NCBI GenBank assembly: GCA_028679275.1
Contig: JAJRBV010000014.1
Coordinates: 1 to 8,021 of the forward strand
DNA length: 8,021 nucleotides
DNA from: Methanoregulaceae archaeon
Lineage (GTDB): Archaea; Halobacteriota; Methanomicrobia; Methanomicrobiales; Methanospirillaceae
Direction: 5' to 3'
Under the pieces are notes generated by a model. The model saw only the letters and a program-made list of their open reading frames with translations. It had not been told where the DNA came from and searched no databases. The translations under genes and the position numbers were made by a program. Each line of letters begins with the position of its first letter. The first letter of the stretch is position 1. Below are positions 1-7,189 of this stretch, in pieces.

Positions 1-495
1 TTCAGGCCAGGACTCCCTCCATCTTCTCCCAATCTCCGTAAGTATATCGATGATGCCAGGGTTTCCAAACCGCCTCTCCCTGGGGATATAGGTCATGGCA
101 AAGAACGGTTTCTTGTCGGGAGTCAGGATCACATGCAGCGGCCAACCCCCTCCTCCGGAGAGCACCTGGCTTGCTGTCATGTAGAGCGCATCAAGGTCGG
201 GCCGCTCTTCCCGGTCCACCTTAACCGGGACAAACAGGGAATTGAGTACCTCTGCAACCTCGGGGTCTTCAAACGATTCCTTTTCCATCACATGACACCA
301 GTGGCAGGTGGCATAACCGATCGAGAGAAATACCGGCTTGTCCTCCATTTCTGCCCTGGTAAACGCCTTTTCTCCCCATGCATACCATCCCACCGGGTTC
401 CAGGCATGCTGGAGCAGGTAGGGGCTCACCTCGCTGATAAGCCGGTTGGGTGTGCGCCCGTGATTCCTTTCTGCGGTTCTGTTCCTGTCTTCCAT
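1..495 (-). CDS. DUF255 / YyaL-type thioredoxin-domain protein, N-terminal part (runs off left edge)
   Basis: The first 165 residues of a thioredoxin-fold protein of the DUF255 (Thioredox_DsbH, YyaL/SSP411) family are visible, and the reading frame is still open at base 1. The family hallmark [17 protein letters not shown] is present, with the CxxC pair at Cys64 and Cys67. It is followed by [19 protein letters not shown] (about 85-102), a GGGGWPL segment (114-120) holding the expected cis-Pro, and LTPDKKPFF. Full-length members are usually about 650-720 residues, with an alpha/alpha six-hairpin domain after the thioredoxin domain; that part lies outside the window. The exact role is unsettled: a redox or protein-folding function is inferred from CxxC, and no signal peptide is seen, so it is probably cytoplasmic. 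The ATG at 495 is supported by a GGTGA site 5 bases upstream and an in-frame TAG at 538-540. It lies 46 bases downstream of the lipoprotein gene and is probably in the same transcript. Confidence 0.93.
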   Translation of the reverse strand, partial: MEDRNRTAERNHGRTPNRLISEVSPYLLQHAWNPVGWYAWGEKAFTRAEMEDKPVFLSIGYATCHWCHVMEKESFEDPEVAEVLNSLFVPVKVDREERPDLDALYMTASQVLSGGGGWPLHVILTPDKKPFFAMTYIPRERRFGNPGIIDILTEIGRRWRESWPE

Positions 496-500
496 TCCTG

Positions 501-505
501 TCACC
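501..505 (-). promoter_or_regulatory. Ribosome binding site of the DUF255 gene
   Basis: GGTGA on the minus strand ends 5 bases before the ATG at 495. It matches the archaeal anti-Shine-Dalgarno sequence and is the main support for this start over an in-frame GTG three codons upstream, which lies within the site itself. Confidence 0.6.
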
Positions 506-541
506 AGAATCCGGTTACCCAGGATGTGCGAGGCTGACTAT

Positions 542-784
542 TTAGATTCTTTCACGGTTCTCCTGCAGGGAAGATGCAAGCTCCCCGTGAATGGGATGCG
601 AAGGGGGAATGGGAATGGTAACCATGTCGGGAGCAGCCGGAGGTGTCTGCGGCTGGACCGGGAAGCCGGGACCTGCAACCGGGGGCCTGTTCCTGTGATC
701 CAGGGCACTGCAACCCGAAAGCAGGAGAACCATTGCCAGGATCAGGAAGAGGCCGATGACAACGTTTTCTGCCGTATGCTTCAT
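542..784 (-). CDS. Small predicted lipoprotein, function unknown
   Basis: This is an 80-residue protein with a classic lipoprotein leader. A short polar start (MKHTAEN) is followed by a hydrophobic stretch at about 8-22 and a lipobox LLSGC whose cysteine is residue 25. The mature part (about 55 residues) is rich in Pro, including PPVAGPGFPVQPQTPPAAP, and has no recognised domain. The expected location is the outer face of the cell membrane, anchored by lipidated Cys25. I chose the ATG at 784 because the longer form to 832 would begin with TTG and would put about 16 polar residues before the leader. No strong ribosome binding site is visible before 784. Downstream on the same strand, after 46 bases, lies the DUF255 gene. 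The gene is short and has no recognised relatives, so a chance frame is possible, but the intact lipobox argues for a real gene. Confidence 0.66.
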   Translation of the reverse strand: MKHTAENVVIGLFLILAMVLLLSGCSALDHRNRPPVAGPGFPVQPQTPPAAPDMVTIPIPPSHPIHGELASSLQENRERI

Positions 785-876
785 GCACAGGATCCTGGGC
801 CCCTCACAGCATGAATATGCCGTGCCGGCCAACCGGATCGGTATGCATTTCTCATCGTATGGCGATCATCTATACC
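785..876. promoter_or_regulatory. Divergent intergenic region, likely promoters for the lipoprotein gene and mutS
   Basis: Two genes leave this stretch of about 92 bases in opposite directions, so both promoters should lie in or near it. Weak AT-rich candidates are GCATATTCAT on the minus strand (centred near 818, about 33 bases before the lipoprotein ATG) and GTATGCATTT on the plus strand (841-850, about 30 bases before the ATG at 877). Both would give short or leaderless transcripts, which would fit the missing Shine-Dalgarno sites. Neither box is a close match to the archaeal TATA consensus. Confidence 0.3.
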
Positions 877-3531
877 ATGGCGAAGGGAGAGGAGCACCCG
901 GCACTGCAGCCCGGCAGGATGACCCCGGCCATGGCGCAGTACTGGTCAATAAAAGAGCAGCACAGGGACGCCATCCTCCTCTTTCATATTGGAGATTTCT
1001 ACGAGACATTTGGCGGTGATGCGGAGACGGTATCACGGGAACTCGAGATAACCCTCACCTCCCGCTCGAAGGATTCATTCGGGCAGAAGATCCCGCTTGC
1101 CGGTGTGCCCTGTCATTCCGTTGAAGGATACATCGCACGGCTGATTGCCAGAGGATACAAAGTCGCTCTCTGCGACCAGGTGGAGGATGCCCGGAATGCC
1201 CGAGGAATTGTCCGGCGCGAAGTCGTCCGTGTTATCACACCGGGAACCGTGATCGATGAAGGAATGATCGGCTCTCCCCAGGCCCGCTACCTTATGGCGG
1301 CAGCTTCGGATTCCCGGTCATCCCTCCTCGGGCTTGCCTTTCTCGACATCACAACCGGGGAATTCCTTGCGGCTGCCTGTCCGGGGGAACAGGGAGCTTC
1401 GGCCCTCATTTCAGACCTTACGAGGTATCGTCCTTCCGAATGCCTCATGATACCCGGCCTGCAGGGGAAGTTCGGTGAAGCGGTGAAGCAATGTGGCGTA
1501 GTGGTCACTTCCGTGGAAGAGAATGAGACAGATCCTGTCTCCGCGGAGAGAGTACTTATGGATCATTTCAGGGTCCAGAGTCTCGGGGGATTTGGTATCG
1601 AATCGAATCCGCCGGTCATCATGGCAGCTGCAATGGTTCTCCGTTATGCCAAGGATACCCAGCGGCTCGACCTTTCGCATGTCCGGCAGCTCTCGTTCCG
1701 CCAGGCAGGAGAGTCCTGCCTGATCGATGGAATTACTCTCCGGAACCTTGAAATTCTGGAAAGCATCCGGGGAAGAACGGGTGATGCCACCCTCCTCTCG
1801 CTGCTCGATCTGACCATGACCCCGATGGGACGCCGTCTTCTCCGGAGCATGCTTGCCGCACCTCTCCTTTCCGTGCCTGCCATAAACCGGCGGCTGGACA
1901 CAGTTGAGTTTTTTTATGCGAATACCGGCGTGAGGGCCAGGGTCCGGGAGATCTTAAGGGAGGTTTCCGATATCGGGAGGATAGCAGGGAGAATCGCGTG
2001 CAGGAACGCCGGGCCACGGGATCTCGTCGCTCTTGCCCGTACCATCACCCTCCTCCCATCCCTCCGGTCGGCGCTCGATGATCCTGCCCTCCCGGTGGAA
2101 CTTGCCGGCGCATGCGGTGACCTGGTGGACGAGGGATGGATCGCTCCCCTTATCGAATCAGCGATCACGGACGATCCCCCTGCCCTGGTCCGGAATGGAG
2201 GGGTGATAAGGGAAGGATACGATTCCATACTGGATGACCTCCGTTTCCGGGCAGTTTCCGGAAAGGAATGGATCATCGCCCTCCAGCAGAGGGAAAGAGA
2301 GAAGACCGGGATAAAATCGCTCAGGATCGGTTACAACTCTGTCTTTGGGTACTATATCGAGGTTACGAAACCAAACCTTGCGCAGGTACCCTCGACTTAC
2401 CAGAGAAAGCAGACGACTGCATCCGGAGAGAGGTTCACGATCCCTGAACTAAAAGAGCAGGAGGTACTCATAGCGGCAGCGGAAGACCGGCTGGCATCAC
2501 TTGAGCAGGAACTCTTTGCATCCCTCCTCCAAAGGCTTGCAGAAGGAATCCCGTCCCTCCAGTCTGTCGCCCGTGGCATCGCGTCAATCGATACGGCTGT
2601 GGCACTTGCCGAGTCTGCTGTCATCAACCATTATACCCGCCCGGTAGTGGATGAGTCTCAGGATATCCTGATCCGGGAAGGGAGGCACCCGGTCGTGGAG
2701 CCGGCGATGAAGGGGGGTTTTGTCCCAAACGATACCGTCCTTTCAGGGAATGATTCCCAGATCCTGATCATTACCGGGGCCAACATGGCAGGGAAGTCCA
2801 CGTATATGCGGTCGGTCGCTCTCACCGCAGTCATGGCCCAGGCCGGCTCATTTGTCCCGGCAGCCCATGCACGGATCGGGGTGGTGGACCGGATTTTTTC
2901 CCGGGTCGGGGCTTTTGATGATCTTGCATCAGGGCAGAGCACGTTCATGGTCGAGATGATCGAGCTCGCCAACATCCTGAATAATGTTACCGGCAGGAGC
3001 CTTGTTATCCTTGATGAGATCGGAAGAGGAACGAGCACGCTTGACGGGTACTGCATAGCACGGGCGGTCCTTGAATTCCTCCACGGGAAAGGGGTATCAG
3101 GGCCAAAAACACTCTTTGCCACCCATTTTCATGAGATAGCCACAGCCGAGCAGGAATTAAAAAGGGTCCGGACCTACCACTTTGCGGTAAAGGATACCGG
3201 AACCGATGTCATCTTCCTCCGCAAACTGATTCCAGGTGCGACCGACCGGAGCTACGGGATTCATGTCGCCTCCCTCGCAGGATTGCCGGCGAAGGTGACT
3301 GCAAGGGCGACTGCCGTGATGGAAGAACTTCTCCGTGGTGATAGTGAAGGGGGATCCAGGGTGCAACGGTATACCCAGATGCTTCTTGTCGATGCCCCGC
3401 CCCTAGCCGAGCATCCCGTCGTCAGTGATCTGAAGAACATCGACCCGGATGCCCTGTCCCCTCGGGAAGCACTTGAGCTGATGTATAAGCTGAAATCGAG
3501 GGCAACGGGCAGCAGGGGAGAAGACAGATGA
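877..3531 (+). CDS. mutS: DNA mismatch repair protein MutS (MutS1 type)
   Basis: This is the mismatch-recognition ATPase, which binds mispairs and small loops as a dimer and then recruits MutL. The 884-residue form is close to the usual 850-900. The N-terminal domain has GDFYETF at 39-45, with the mismatch-wedging Phe41 and Glu43 (Phe36/Glu38 in E. coli), which marks it as repair-type MutS1. Connector, lever and clamp regions follow to about 575. The ATPase domain has Walker A GANMAGKST (634-642), Walker B LVILDEIGRGTST (709-721, Asp713/Glu714) and the ATHFHE switch (His750). The SYGIHVASLAGLP signature (792-804) and a C-terminal ALSPREALELMYKLK helix complete it. Walker A reads GANMAGKST rather than the common GPNMGGKST; both changes are mild. 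The start is uncertain: ATG 811, 859 and 877 are in frame and none has a good ribosome binding site. I chose 877, which leaves a normal short lead before TPAMAQYW; 859 is nearly as good. It overlaps mutL by 4 bases. Confidence 0.97.
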   Translation: MAKGEEHPALQPGRMTPAMAQYWSIKEQHRDAILLFHIGDFYETFGGDAETVSRELEITLTSRSKDSFGQKIPLAGVPCHSVEGYIARLIARGYKVALCDQVEDARNARGIVRREVVRVITPGTVIDEGMIGSPQARYLMAAASDSRSSLLGLAFLDITTGEFLAAACPGEQGASALISDLTRYRPSECLMIPGLQGKFGEAVKQCGVVVTSVEENETDPVSAERVLMDHFRVQSLGGFGIESNPPVIMAAAMVLRYAKDTQRLDLSHVRQLSFRQAGESCLIDGITLRNLEILESIRGRTGDATLLSLLDLTMTPMGRRLLRSMLAAPLLSVPAINRRLDTVEFFYANTGVRARVREILREVSDIGRIAGRIACRNAGPRDLVALARTITLLPSLRSALDDPALPVELAGACGDLVDEGWIAPLIESAITDDPPALVRNGGVIREGYDSILDDLRFRAVSGKEWIIALQQREREKTGIKSLRIGYNSVFGYYIEVTKPNLAQVPSTYQRKQTTASGERFTIPELKEQEVLIAAAEDRLASLEQELFASLLQRLAEGIPSLQSVARGIASIDTAVALAESAVINHYTRPVVDESQDILIREGRHPVVEPAMKGGFVPNDTVLSGNDSQILIITGANMAGKSTYMRSVALTAVMAQAGSFVPAAHARIGVVDRIFSRVGAFDDLASGQSTFMVEMIELANILNNVTGRSLVILDEIGRGTSTLDGYCIARAVLEFLHGKGVSGPKTLFATHFHEIATAEQELKRVRTYHFAVKDTGTDVIFLRKLIPGATDRSYGIHVASLAGLPAKVTARATAVMEELLRGDSEGGSRVQRYTQMLLVDAPPLAEHPVVSDLKNIDPDALSPREALELMYKLKSRATGSRGEDR
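3515..3520 (+). promoter_or_regulatory. Ribosome binding site of mutL
   Basis: GGGGAG inside the last codons of mutS sits 7 bases before the mutL ATG at 3528. Together with the ATGA stop-start overlap it points to coupled translation of MutS and MutL. Confidence 0.6.
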
Positions 3532-5306
3532 CAGATCGTCATGATGCCCGGATCAGGGTGCTTGATGAAGCTACGGTGACACGCATCTCGGCAGGGGAGG
3601 TGGTGGAACGGGCAGCGTCGGTGGTAAAGGAACTTTGTGAAAATGCCATCGATGCAGGGGCCGGCAGGATCAGGGTATCCATCACTTCCCGTGCAGGCCG
3701 GATAGCTGCAATACGGGTGACCGATGACGGGTGTGGTATGATCCCAAAAGATGCACGGCTGGCATTTGCACGGTATGCAACGAGTAAAATTACCGGTATC
3801 GAAGATCTCTTTTCCTGTAAAACACTCGGATTCCGCGGCGAAGCCCTTGCAAGCATTGCATCGGTGGCGCATGTCACTCTTGACACAAAGAGCCGTGAAG
3901 GGACGGGCATTTCCGGGACAAGAATCGTGAACCGGGGCGGGGAAATTCTTTCGGAGTCAGAGACCGGCTCCCCCTTCGGGACCACAATTACAGTTGAAGA
4001 ACTCTTTTTTAACACTCCTGCCCGTGAAAAGTTCCAGAAATCGGTTGCAGCCGAGATTGCCCTGATCACCGGCATCATCGAGCGCATGGTTATCACCCAT
4101 CCGGAGATTGGATTTGATCTCACCCATAACGATCGCCGGATTCTTTCTGTTCCCGGTAGTGGAAATCTTCTGGATGCAATCATCCATCTTCACGGCCTCT
4201 CCCTGGCAAGGCAGCTTATCAGGGTCCGGGGTGGCAACCATCGGGTCATTGCCGAAGGGTATATCTCACGCCCCTCCCTTACACGGAAAAACCAGTACCA
4301 TATGTACCTATCGGTAAACCGGCGGAGTATCGCCTCGCGGACCCTTGCCGGGGCAATAAAAGAAGCATACGGCACCCTCCTCCCTGCCGACAGGTACCCT
4401 GTCGTATTCCTGGATTTTACTCTTGCCCCGTCAGAGGTTGATGTCAATGTGCATCCAACCAAAAAGGAGGTCCGCCTGAGCCGCGAGGACGAGATCAGAA
4501 AGGATGTCATATCGGTTATAAAGGAGAGCCTTGCAGGGGAGTGTCTCATCCCGGCAGCCGGTTCCGGGTCCGCCGCCCTGCCCGGGCTGGAATATCCGGT
4601 CAGGTTCCAGTACAGGACACCGGAAGAAGGAGGAGCCGGAGTGAGGGAACCGATTCTCAGGGAACGGATCGCCACAGAGCGGCAGCTCCGTCTCACCGGT
4701 GTACAGCCGAAGTCAGAGGGGGCATCAGCAATTCCCGACCTTGAGATTATCGGGCAGTTCGGAACCCTGTATATCCTTGCCCGCACTCCCGGGGATGATC
4801 TCATTCTCATTGACCAGCATGCGGCCCACGAACGGGTTCTCTATGAACTGGTCTCCGAACGGGCTGAACGGGGCATGGGTATCCAGGAACTCATTGAGCC
4901 CGTCGTACTCCCGCTTTCTCCCGGGGAGAGAGAGATTCTCGCAGGGGCCCTTCCGCTTCTTTCGGAAGAAGGTTTCGGCATCGATGAATTTGGTAGTGGT
5001 ACATTCCTCGTCAGGACCGTGCCCGTGGTTCTCGGAAAAAATGTAGGGCCGGGGGAGATTAGGGAGATTATCTCCGAGATAATTGCCCCCGGGACAGGCC
5101 GGGGAGTCGATTCAAGGGAGCAGATTTCGCGGATTGTAGCCTGCAGGGGGGCTATCAAGGCAGGGGCTGATTGTTCCCCTGACCAGTGCAGACAACTCAT
5201 CGAGCAGCTTGGACAGACCAGGAATCCTTTCACCTGCCCCCATGGCAGGCCCACAATGGTGGCATTCAGGAAACGGACGCTGGATGAACTGTTTAAAAGG
5301 ATTTGA
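3528..5306 (+). CDS. mutL: DNA mismatch repair protein MutL, endonuclease-type
   Basis: MutL links mismatch-bound MutS to strand removal. The 592-residue protein has an N-terminal GHKL ATPase domain with motif I KELCENAIDAGA (Glu35, Asn39), motif II DDGCG (66-70), TSK (85-87) and GFRGEAL (101-107). The transducer domain carries VDVNVHPTK (304-312). A short variable linker (about 335-405) precedes the C-terminal dimerisation domain. That domain contains the nicking motif DQHAAHERVLYE (429-440), an exact fit to DQHA(x)2E(x)4E, plus ACR (538-540) and CPHGRP (570-575). These three elements form the metal site of endonuclease-active MutL proteins such as human PMS2 and Bacillus MutL. The protein is therefore inferred to nick DNA itself, consistent with archaea generally lacking MutH. 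The start is the ATG overlapping the mutS stop, preceded by GGGGAG. The gene is certainly co-transcribed with mutS. No truncation or frameshift is seen. Confidence 0.97.
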   Translation: MTDRHDARIRVLDEATVTRISAGEVVERAASVVKELCENAIDAGAGRIRVSITSRAGRIAAIRVTDDGCGMIPKDARLAFARYATSKITGIEDLFSCKTLGFRGEALASIASVAHVTLDTKSREGTGISGTRIVNRGGEILSESETGSPFGTTITVEELFFNTPAREKFQKSVAAEIALITGIIERMVITHPEIGFDLTHNDRRILSVPGSGNLLDAIIHLHGLSLARQLIRVRGGNHRVIAEGYISRPSLTRKNQYHMYLSVNRRSIASRTLAGAIKEAYGTLLPADRYPVVFLDFTLAPSEVDVNVHPTKKEVRLSREDEIRKDVISVIKESLAGECLIPAAGSGSAALPGLEYPVRFQYRTPEEGGAGVREPILRERIATERQLRLTGVQPKSEGASAIPDLEIIGQFGTLYILARTPGDDLILIDQHAAHERVLYELVSERAERGMGIQELIEPVVLPLSPGEREILAGALPLLSEEGFGIDEFGSGTFLVRTVPVVLGKNVGPGEIREIISEIIAPGTGRGVDSREQISRIVACRGAIKAGADCSPDQCRQLIEQLGQTRNPFTCPHGRPTMVAFRKRTLDELFKRI

Positions 5307-5311
5307 AATTG

Positions 5312-5337
5312 TTTATTGAACCGTCAGGTTCAGTAAA
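5312..5337. repeat. Inverted repeat between mutL and the next gene (11-bp arms, 4-base loop)
   Basis: The arms TTTATTGAACC (5312-5322) and GGTTCAGTAAA (5327-5337) flank GTCA and pair at 10 of 11 positions, with one T-G wobble. The inner 6 bp are perfect. It starts 6 bases after the mutL stop codon and its right arm runs into the promoter of the next gene. It could be an RNA hairpin at the 3' end of the mutSL message or a protein-binding operator. No T-run follows, so a simple intrinsic terminator is not well supported. Confidence 0.6.
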
Positions 5338-5345
5338 GTTATATA
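5333..5345 (+). promoter_or_regulatory. Archaeal BRE/TATA promoter of the small exported protein gene
   Basis: A purine-rich GTAAAG (5333-5338, BRE-like) is followed directly by TTATATA (5339-5345), close to the archaeal TATA consensus. Transcription would start about 25 bases downstream of the box, near 5366-5370, leaving a leader of about 35 bases that holds the ribosome binding site at 5393. This is the best promoter in the window by eye. It suggests the gene at 5404 has its own transcript apart from mutSL. Confidence 0.55.
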
Positions 5346-5392
5346 GGGCGGGGTGTATCTCCTGTATGAACATGATTCCTTCCCGGAACCAT

Positions 5393-5398
5393 GGGAGG
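5393..5398 (+). promoter_or_regulatory. Ribosome binding site deciding the start at 5404
   Basis: GGGAGG is followed by 5 bases and then ATG at 5404. This strong site decides for the ATG at 5404 over the in-frame GTG at 5353, which lies upstream of the predicted transcription start and would put a charged segment ahead of the signal peptide. Confidence 0.7.
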
Positions 5399-5403
5399 AC
5401 GAG

Positions 5404-5754
5404 ATGAAGGAAGGAATAACAAGTACAAAATGGATCCTGGTCCTAATTCTGATCAGTTTCCTCGTGAGTATGGTTGCAGCCGAGACAGCTTTCTCAACCG
5501 GGAGCATTATTTCCATCAGTACCAGTGCTTCCGTTCAGGGTACGGTAAATGAAACCGTCTCGTTAACCCGAAGTTCCATCGGTGGTGGGATTGAGAAGGC
5601 AGAACTGCATAACTCCTACACGAGTGTCAACCCTTCCGGCCTGTCATGGCGCTCCCATCTGAGCGTGAATTCAAATGAAGGGGTCGCATGGGTTGATTAT
5701 TCCAGGATGGGAGGATTTCCATCGATCTCCTGGAGACAGTTTCTTGGAAGATAA
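5404..5754 (+). CDS. Small exported protein of unknown function
   Basis: The 116-residue product begins with a Sec-type signal peptide. A short charged start (MKEGITSTK) is followed by the hydrophobic core WILVLILISFLVSMV (10-24), with a likely cleavage after VAA before ETAFS (near residues 26-28). The mature part (about 90 residues) is rich in Ser, Thr and Gly with alternating small and hydrophobic residues (SIISISTSASVQGTVNETV), suggesting a beta-rich secreted or surface protein. It has no cysteine, no lipobox and no second membrane segment. I do not recognise a family. It carries its own promoter and strong ribosome binding site, so its place between repair genes need not mean a shared role. 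It ends with a short C-terminal segment SWRQFLGR and a TAA. It could be a remnant of a longer secreted protein, but no continuation appears in other frames before the photolyase start. Confidence 0.75.
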   Translation: MKEGITSTKWILVLILISFLVSMVAAETAFSTGSIISISTSASVQGTVNETVSLTRSSIGGGIEKAELHNSYTSVNPSGLSWRSHLSVNSNEGVAWVDYSRMGGFPSISWRQFLGR

Positions 5755-5771
5755 CTCCCGGCCGGACAGCG

Positions 5772-5785
5772 AAAGATAACATAGG
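5772..5785 (+). promoter_or_regulatory. Possible promoter of the photolyase gene
   Basis: AAAGATAACATAGG has a purine-rich BRE-like start followed by an AT-rich box. It lies about 28 bases before the ATG at 5807, so a start at the usual distance would give an almost leaderless mRNA. That would explain why no close Shine-Dalgarno site precedes the photolyase. The match to the TATA consensus is weak. Confidence 0.3.
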
Positions 5786-5806
5786 GGAAGCGACCCATCC
5801 TCAGTG

Positions 5807-7189
5807 ATGATCCAGGAAGAGAGGATACAGGATCTCTCAAAAAAACCCTTGAGAAAAGGCCGGTACGTTCTCTACTGGATCCAGACGGCACCACGGATAA
5901 CCGGTAACCATGCTTACCGGTACGCGGTCAGGATGGCAGACCGCCTCTCCCTCCCACTCCTCGCCTGTTTTAACCTGATTCCCGGGTATCCGGAAGCAGC
6001 TCGTCCTCATTACCGCTTCATGATAGAGGGCCTTGTAACCCTCTCAAAAACCCTGGAAGAACAGGGTGTCCGGCTGGTTATCATGACTGGTCCGGCCGGT
6101 ACGGCTCCGGTGGCTCTCAGTGACGACGCGGCTCTGGTGGTTACTGACCGGGGATACCTGAAATTCCAGAAACGGTGGAGCGAGCAGGTGGCAGGCAGTA
6201 TCGTATGTCCTTTGATACAGGTCGAGACCAATGTGGTTGTCCCGGTTGCTGTCGCTTCTCCGAAAGAAGAATGGTCTGCCGCTACCTTCAGAAAGAAGAT
6301 CACCCCGTGGCTCGACAGGTTTCTCGTACCTGTGGATCAGAAAAAACCTGCCTTCTCATCCCTTGACATGGATACAGGTTCCGTCAGGGAGGAGACCACA
6401 GAGTCGTTACTGGCTGGCGTTATGGGGGACATCCCTTTTCAATTCGGCAACGGACAACCTGATCCGCTCCCCTGGAGGGGCGGTGAAATGGCGGCACAGG
6501 AACTTCTCATGGGCTTTATCCGCGAGAATCTTGACCGTTACCCGGCATACAGAAATGATCCCGTGGCCGGGGTGCTCTCCTGCATGAGCCCGTATCTTCA
6601 TTTCGGGCAGATATCCCCTCTCTCTATAGCACTGAACATTCTTGAAACAAAAAGCCCTTCTGCAGGAACCTACCTGGAAGAACTGATAGTCCGGAGGGAG
6701 CTTTCCATGAACTTCGTTCATTATAATCCCCTGTATGATGAATTTTCCGGGCTTCCGGACTGGGCAAGGAAGACCCTTTTGAGTCATTCCGGCGACCTGC
6801 GTGAGTATACGTACCGCTTCTCCGAGTTTGAATCTGCCCGGACACATGACCCGTTCTGGAATGCAGCACAACGGGAGATGGTGCTTACCGGAAAGATGCA
6901 CGGATACATGAGGATGTACTGGGGAAAGAAGATCCTCGAATGGTCTGAGACCCCGGAAGAGGCGTACCGGACCGCACTTGCCCTCAATAACCGGTATGAG
7001 CTCGACGGTCGTGACCCGAACGGCTATGCAGGAATTGCCTGGTGTTTCGGCAAGCATGACCGGGCATGGCAGGAGCGTCCCGTATTTGGAAAGATCAGGT
7101 ACATGAATGCTGCCGGGCTGAACCGGAAGTTCGATGCCGCCCGGTATGTTGCCCGGATCGAAGCGCTTGGCCATGAAGAAGGGAACTGA
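5807..7189 (+). CDS. phr: Class II deoxyribodipyrimidine (CPD) photolyase
   Basis: This cytoplasmic flavoenzyme uses blue or near-UV light to split cyclobutane pyrimidine dimers. The 460-residue length matches archaeal class II enzymes (Methanosarcina mazei about 462). An N-terminal Rossmann-like antenna domain begins at RYVLYWIQTAPRITGNHAY. The C-terminal FAD-binding helical domain holds SPYLHFGQIS (261-270) and the class II signature DGRDPNGYAG (400-409) through QERPVFGKIRYMN (422-434). The electron-transfer tryptophans known for the M. mazei enzyme (Trp360, Trp381, Trp388, recalled from memory) match Trp351, Trp372 and Trp379 here with identical spacing of 21 and 7, so an active enzyme is expected. 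The start is ATG 5807; GTG 5804 directly before it is the alternative, and an in-frame TAA at 5777 excludes a longer form. The nearest GGGGA (5784-5788) is too far for a normal ribosome binding site. Its last 17 bases overlap the glycosylase gene in another frame. Confidence 0.96.
   Translation: MIQEERIQDLSKKPLRKGRYVLYWIQTAPRITGNHAYRYAVRMADRLSLPLLACFNLIPGYPEAARPHYRFMIEGLVTLSKTLEEQGVRLVIMTGPAGTAPVALSDDAALVVTDRGYLKFQKRWSEQVAGSIVCPLIQVETNVVVPVAVASPKEEWSAATFRKKITPWLDRFLVPVDQKKPAFSSLDMDTGSVREETTESLLAGVMGDIPFQFGNGQPDPLPWRGGEMAAQELLMGFIRENLDRYPAYRNDPVAGVLSCMSPYLHFGQISPLSIALNILETKSPSAGTYLEELIVRRELSMNFVHYNPLYDEFSGLPDWARKTLLSHSGDLREYTYRFSEFESARTHDPFWNAAQREMVLTGKMHGYMRMYWGKKILEWSETPEEAYRTALALNNRYELDGRDPNGYAGIAWCFGKHDRAWQERPVFGKIRYMNAAGLNRKFDAARYVARIEALGHEEGN

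Noticed and set aside
133..537. 134-codon plus-strand open frame with several cysteines
   Set aside because: It lies opposite the DUF255 gene, whose minus-strand translation gives clear family motifs. The plus-strand product resembles nothing and is a shadow of the GC-rich coding DNA.
785..832. Longer lipoprotein form starting at 832
   Set aside because: It would start with TTG, has no ribosome binding site and would place a polar, cysteine-containing segment before the signal peptide.
3261..3872. 203-codon minus-strand open frame across the mutS-mutL junction
   Set aside because: Antisense to the conserved MutS C-terminus and MutL ATPase motifs. The cysteine-rich look arises from codon complementarity, with no real zinc-site spacing.
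5067..5083. Hairpin-like ATTATCTC-C-GAGATAAT inside mutL
   Set aside because: It falls in codons for the repeated REIISEII segment, so the symmetry follows from the repeated Glu-Ile codons and needs no regulatory reading.
5353..5403. N-terminal extension of the exported protein from GTG 5353
   Set aside because: It begins upstream of the predicted transcription start and would bury the signal peptide behind acidic residues. The ATG at 5404 has an excellent ribosome binding site.
6407..7174. 255-codon minus-strand open frame inside the photolyase gene
   Set aside because: Long, but wholly antisense to a well-conserved class II photolyase frame, with no domain or leader features. Such long antisense frames are common in GC-rich genes.
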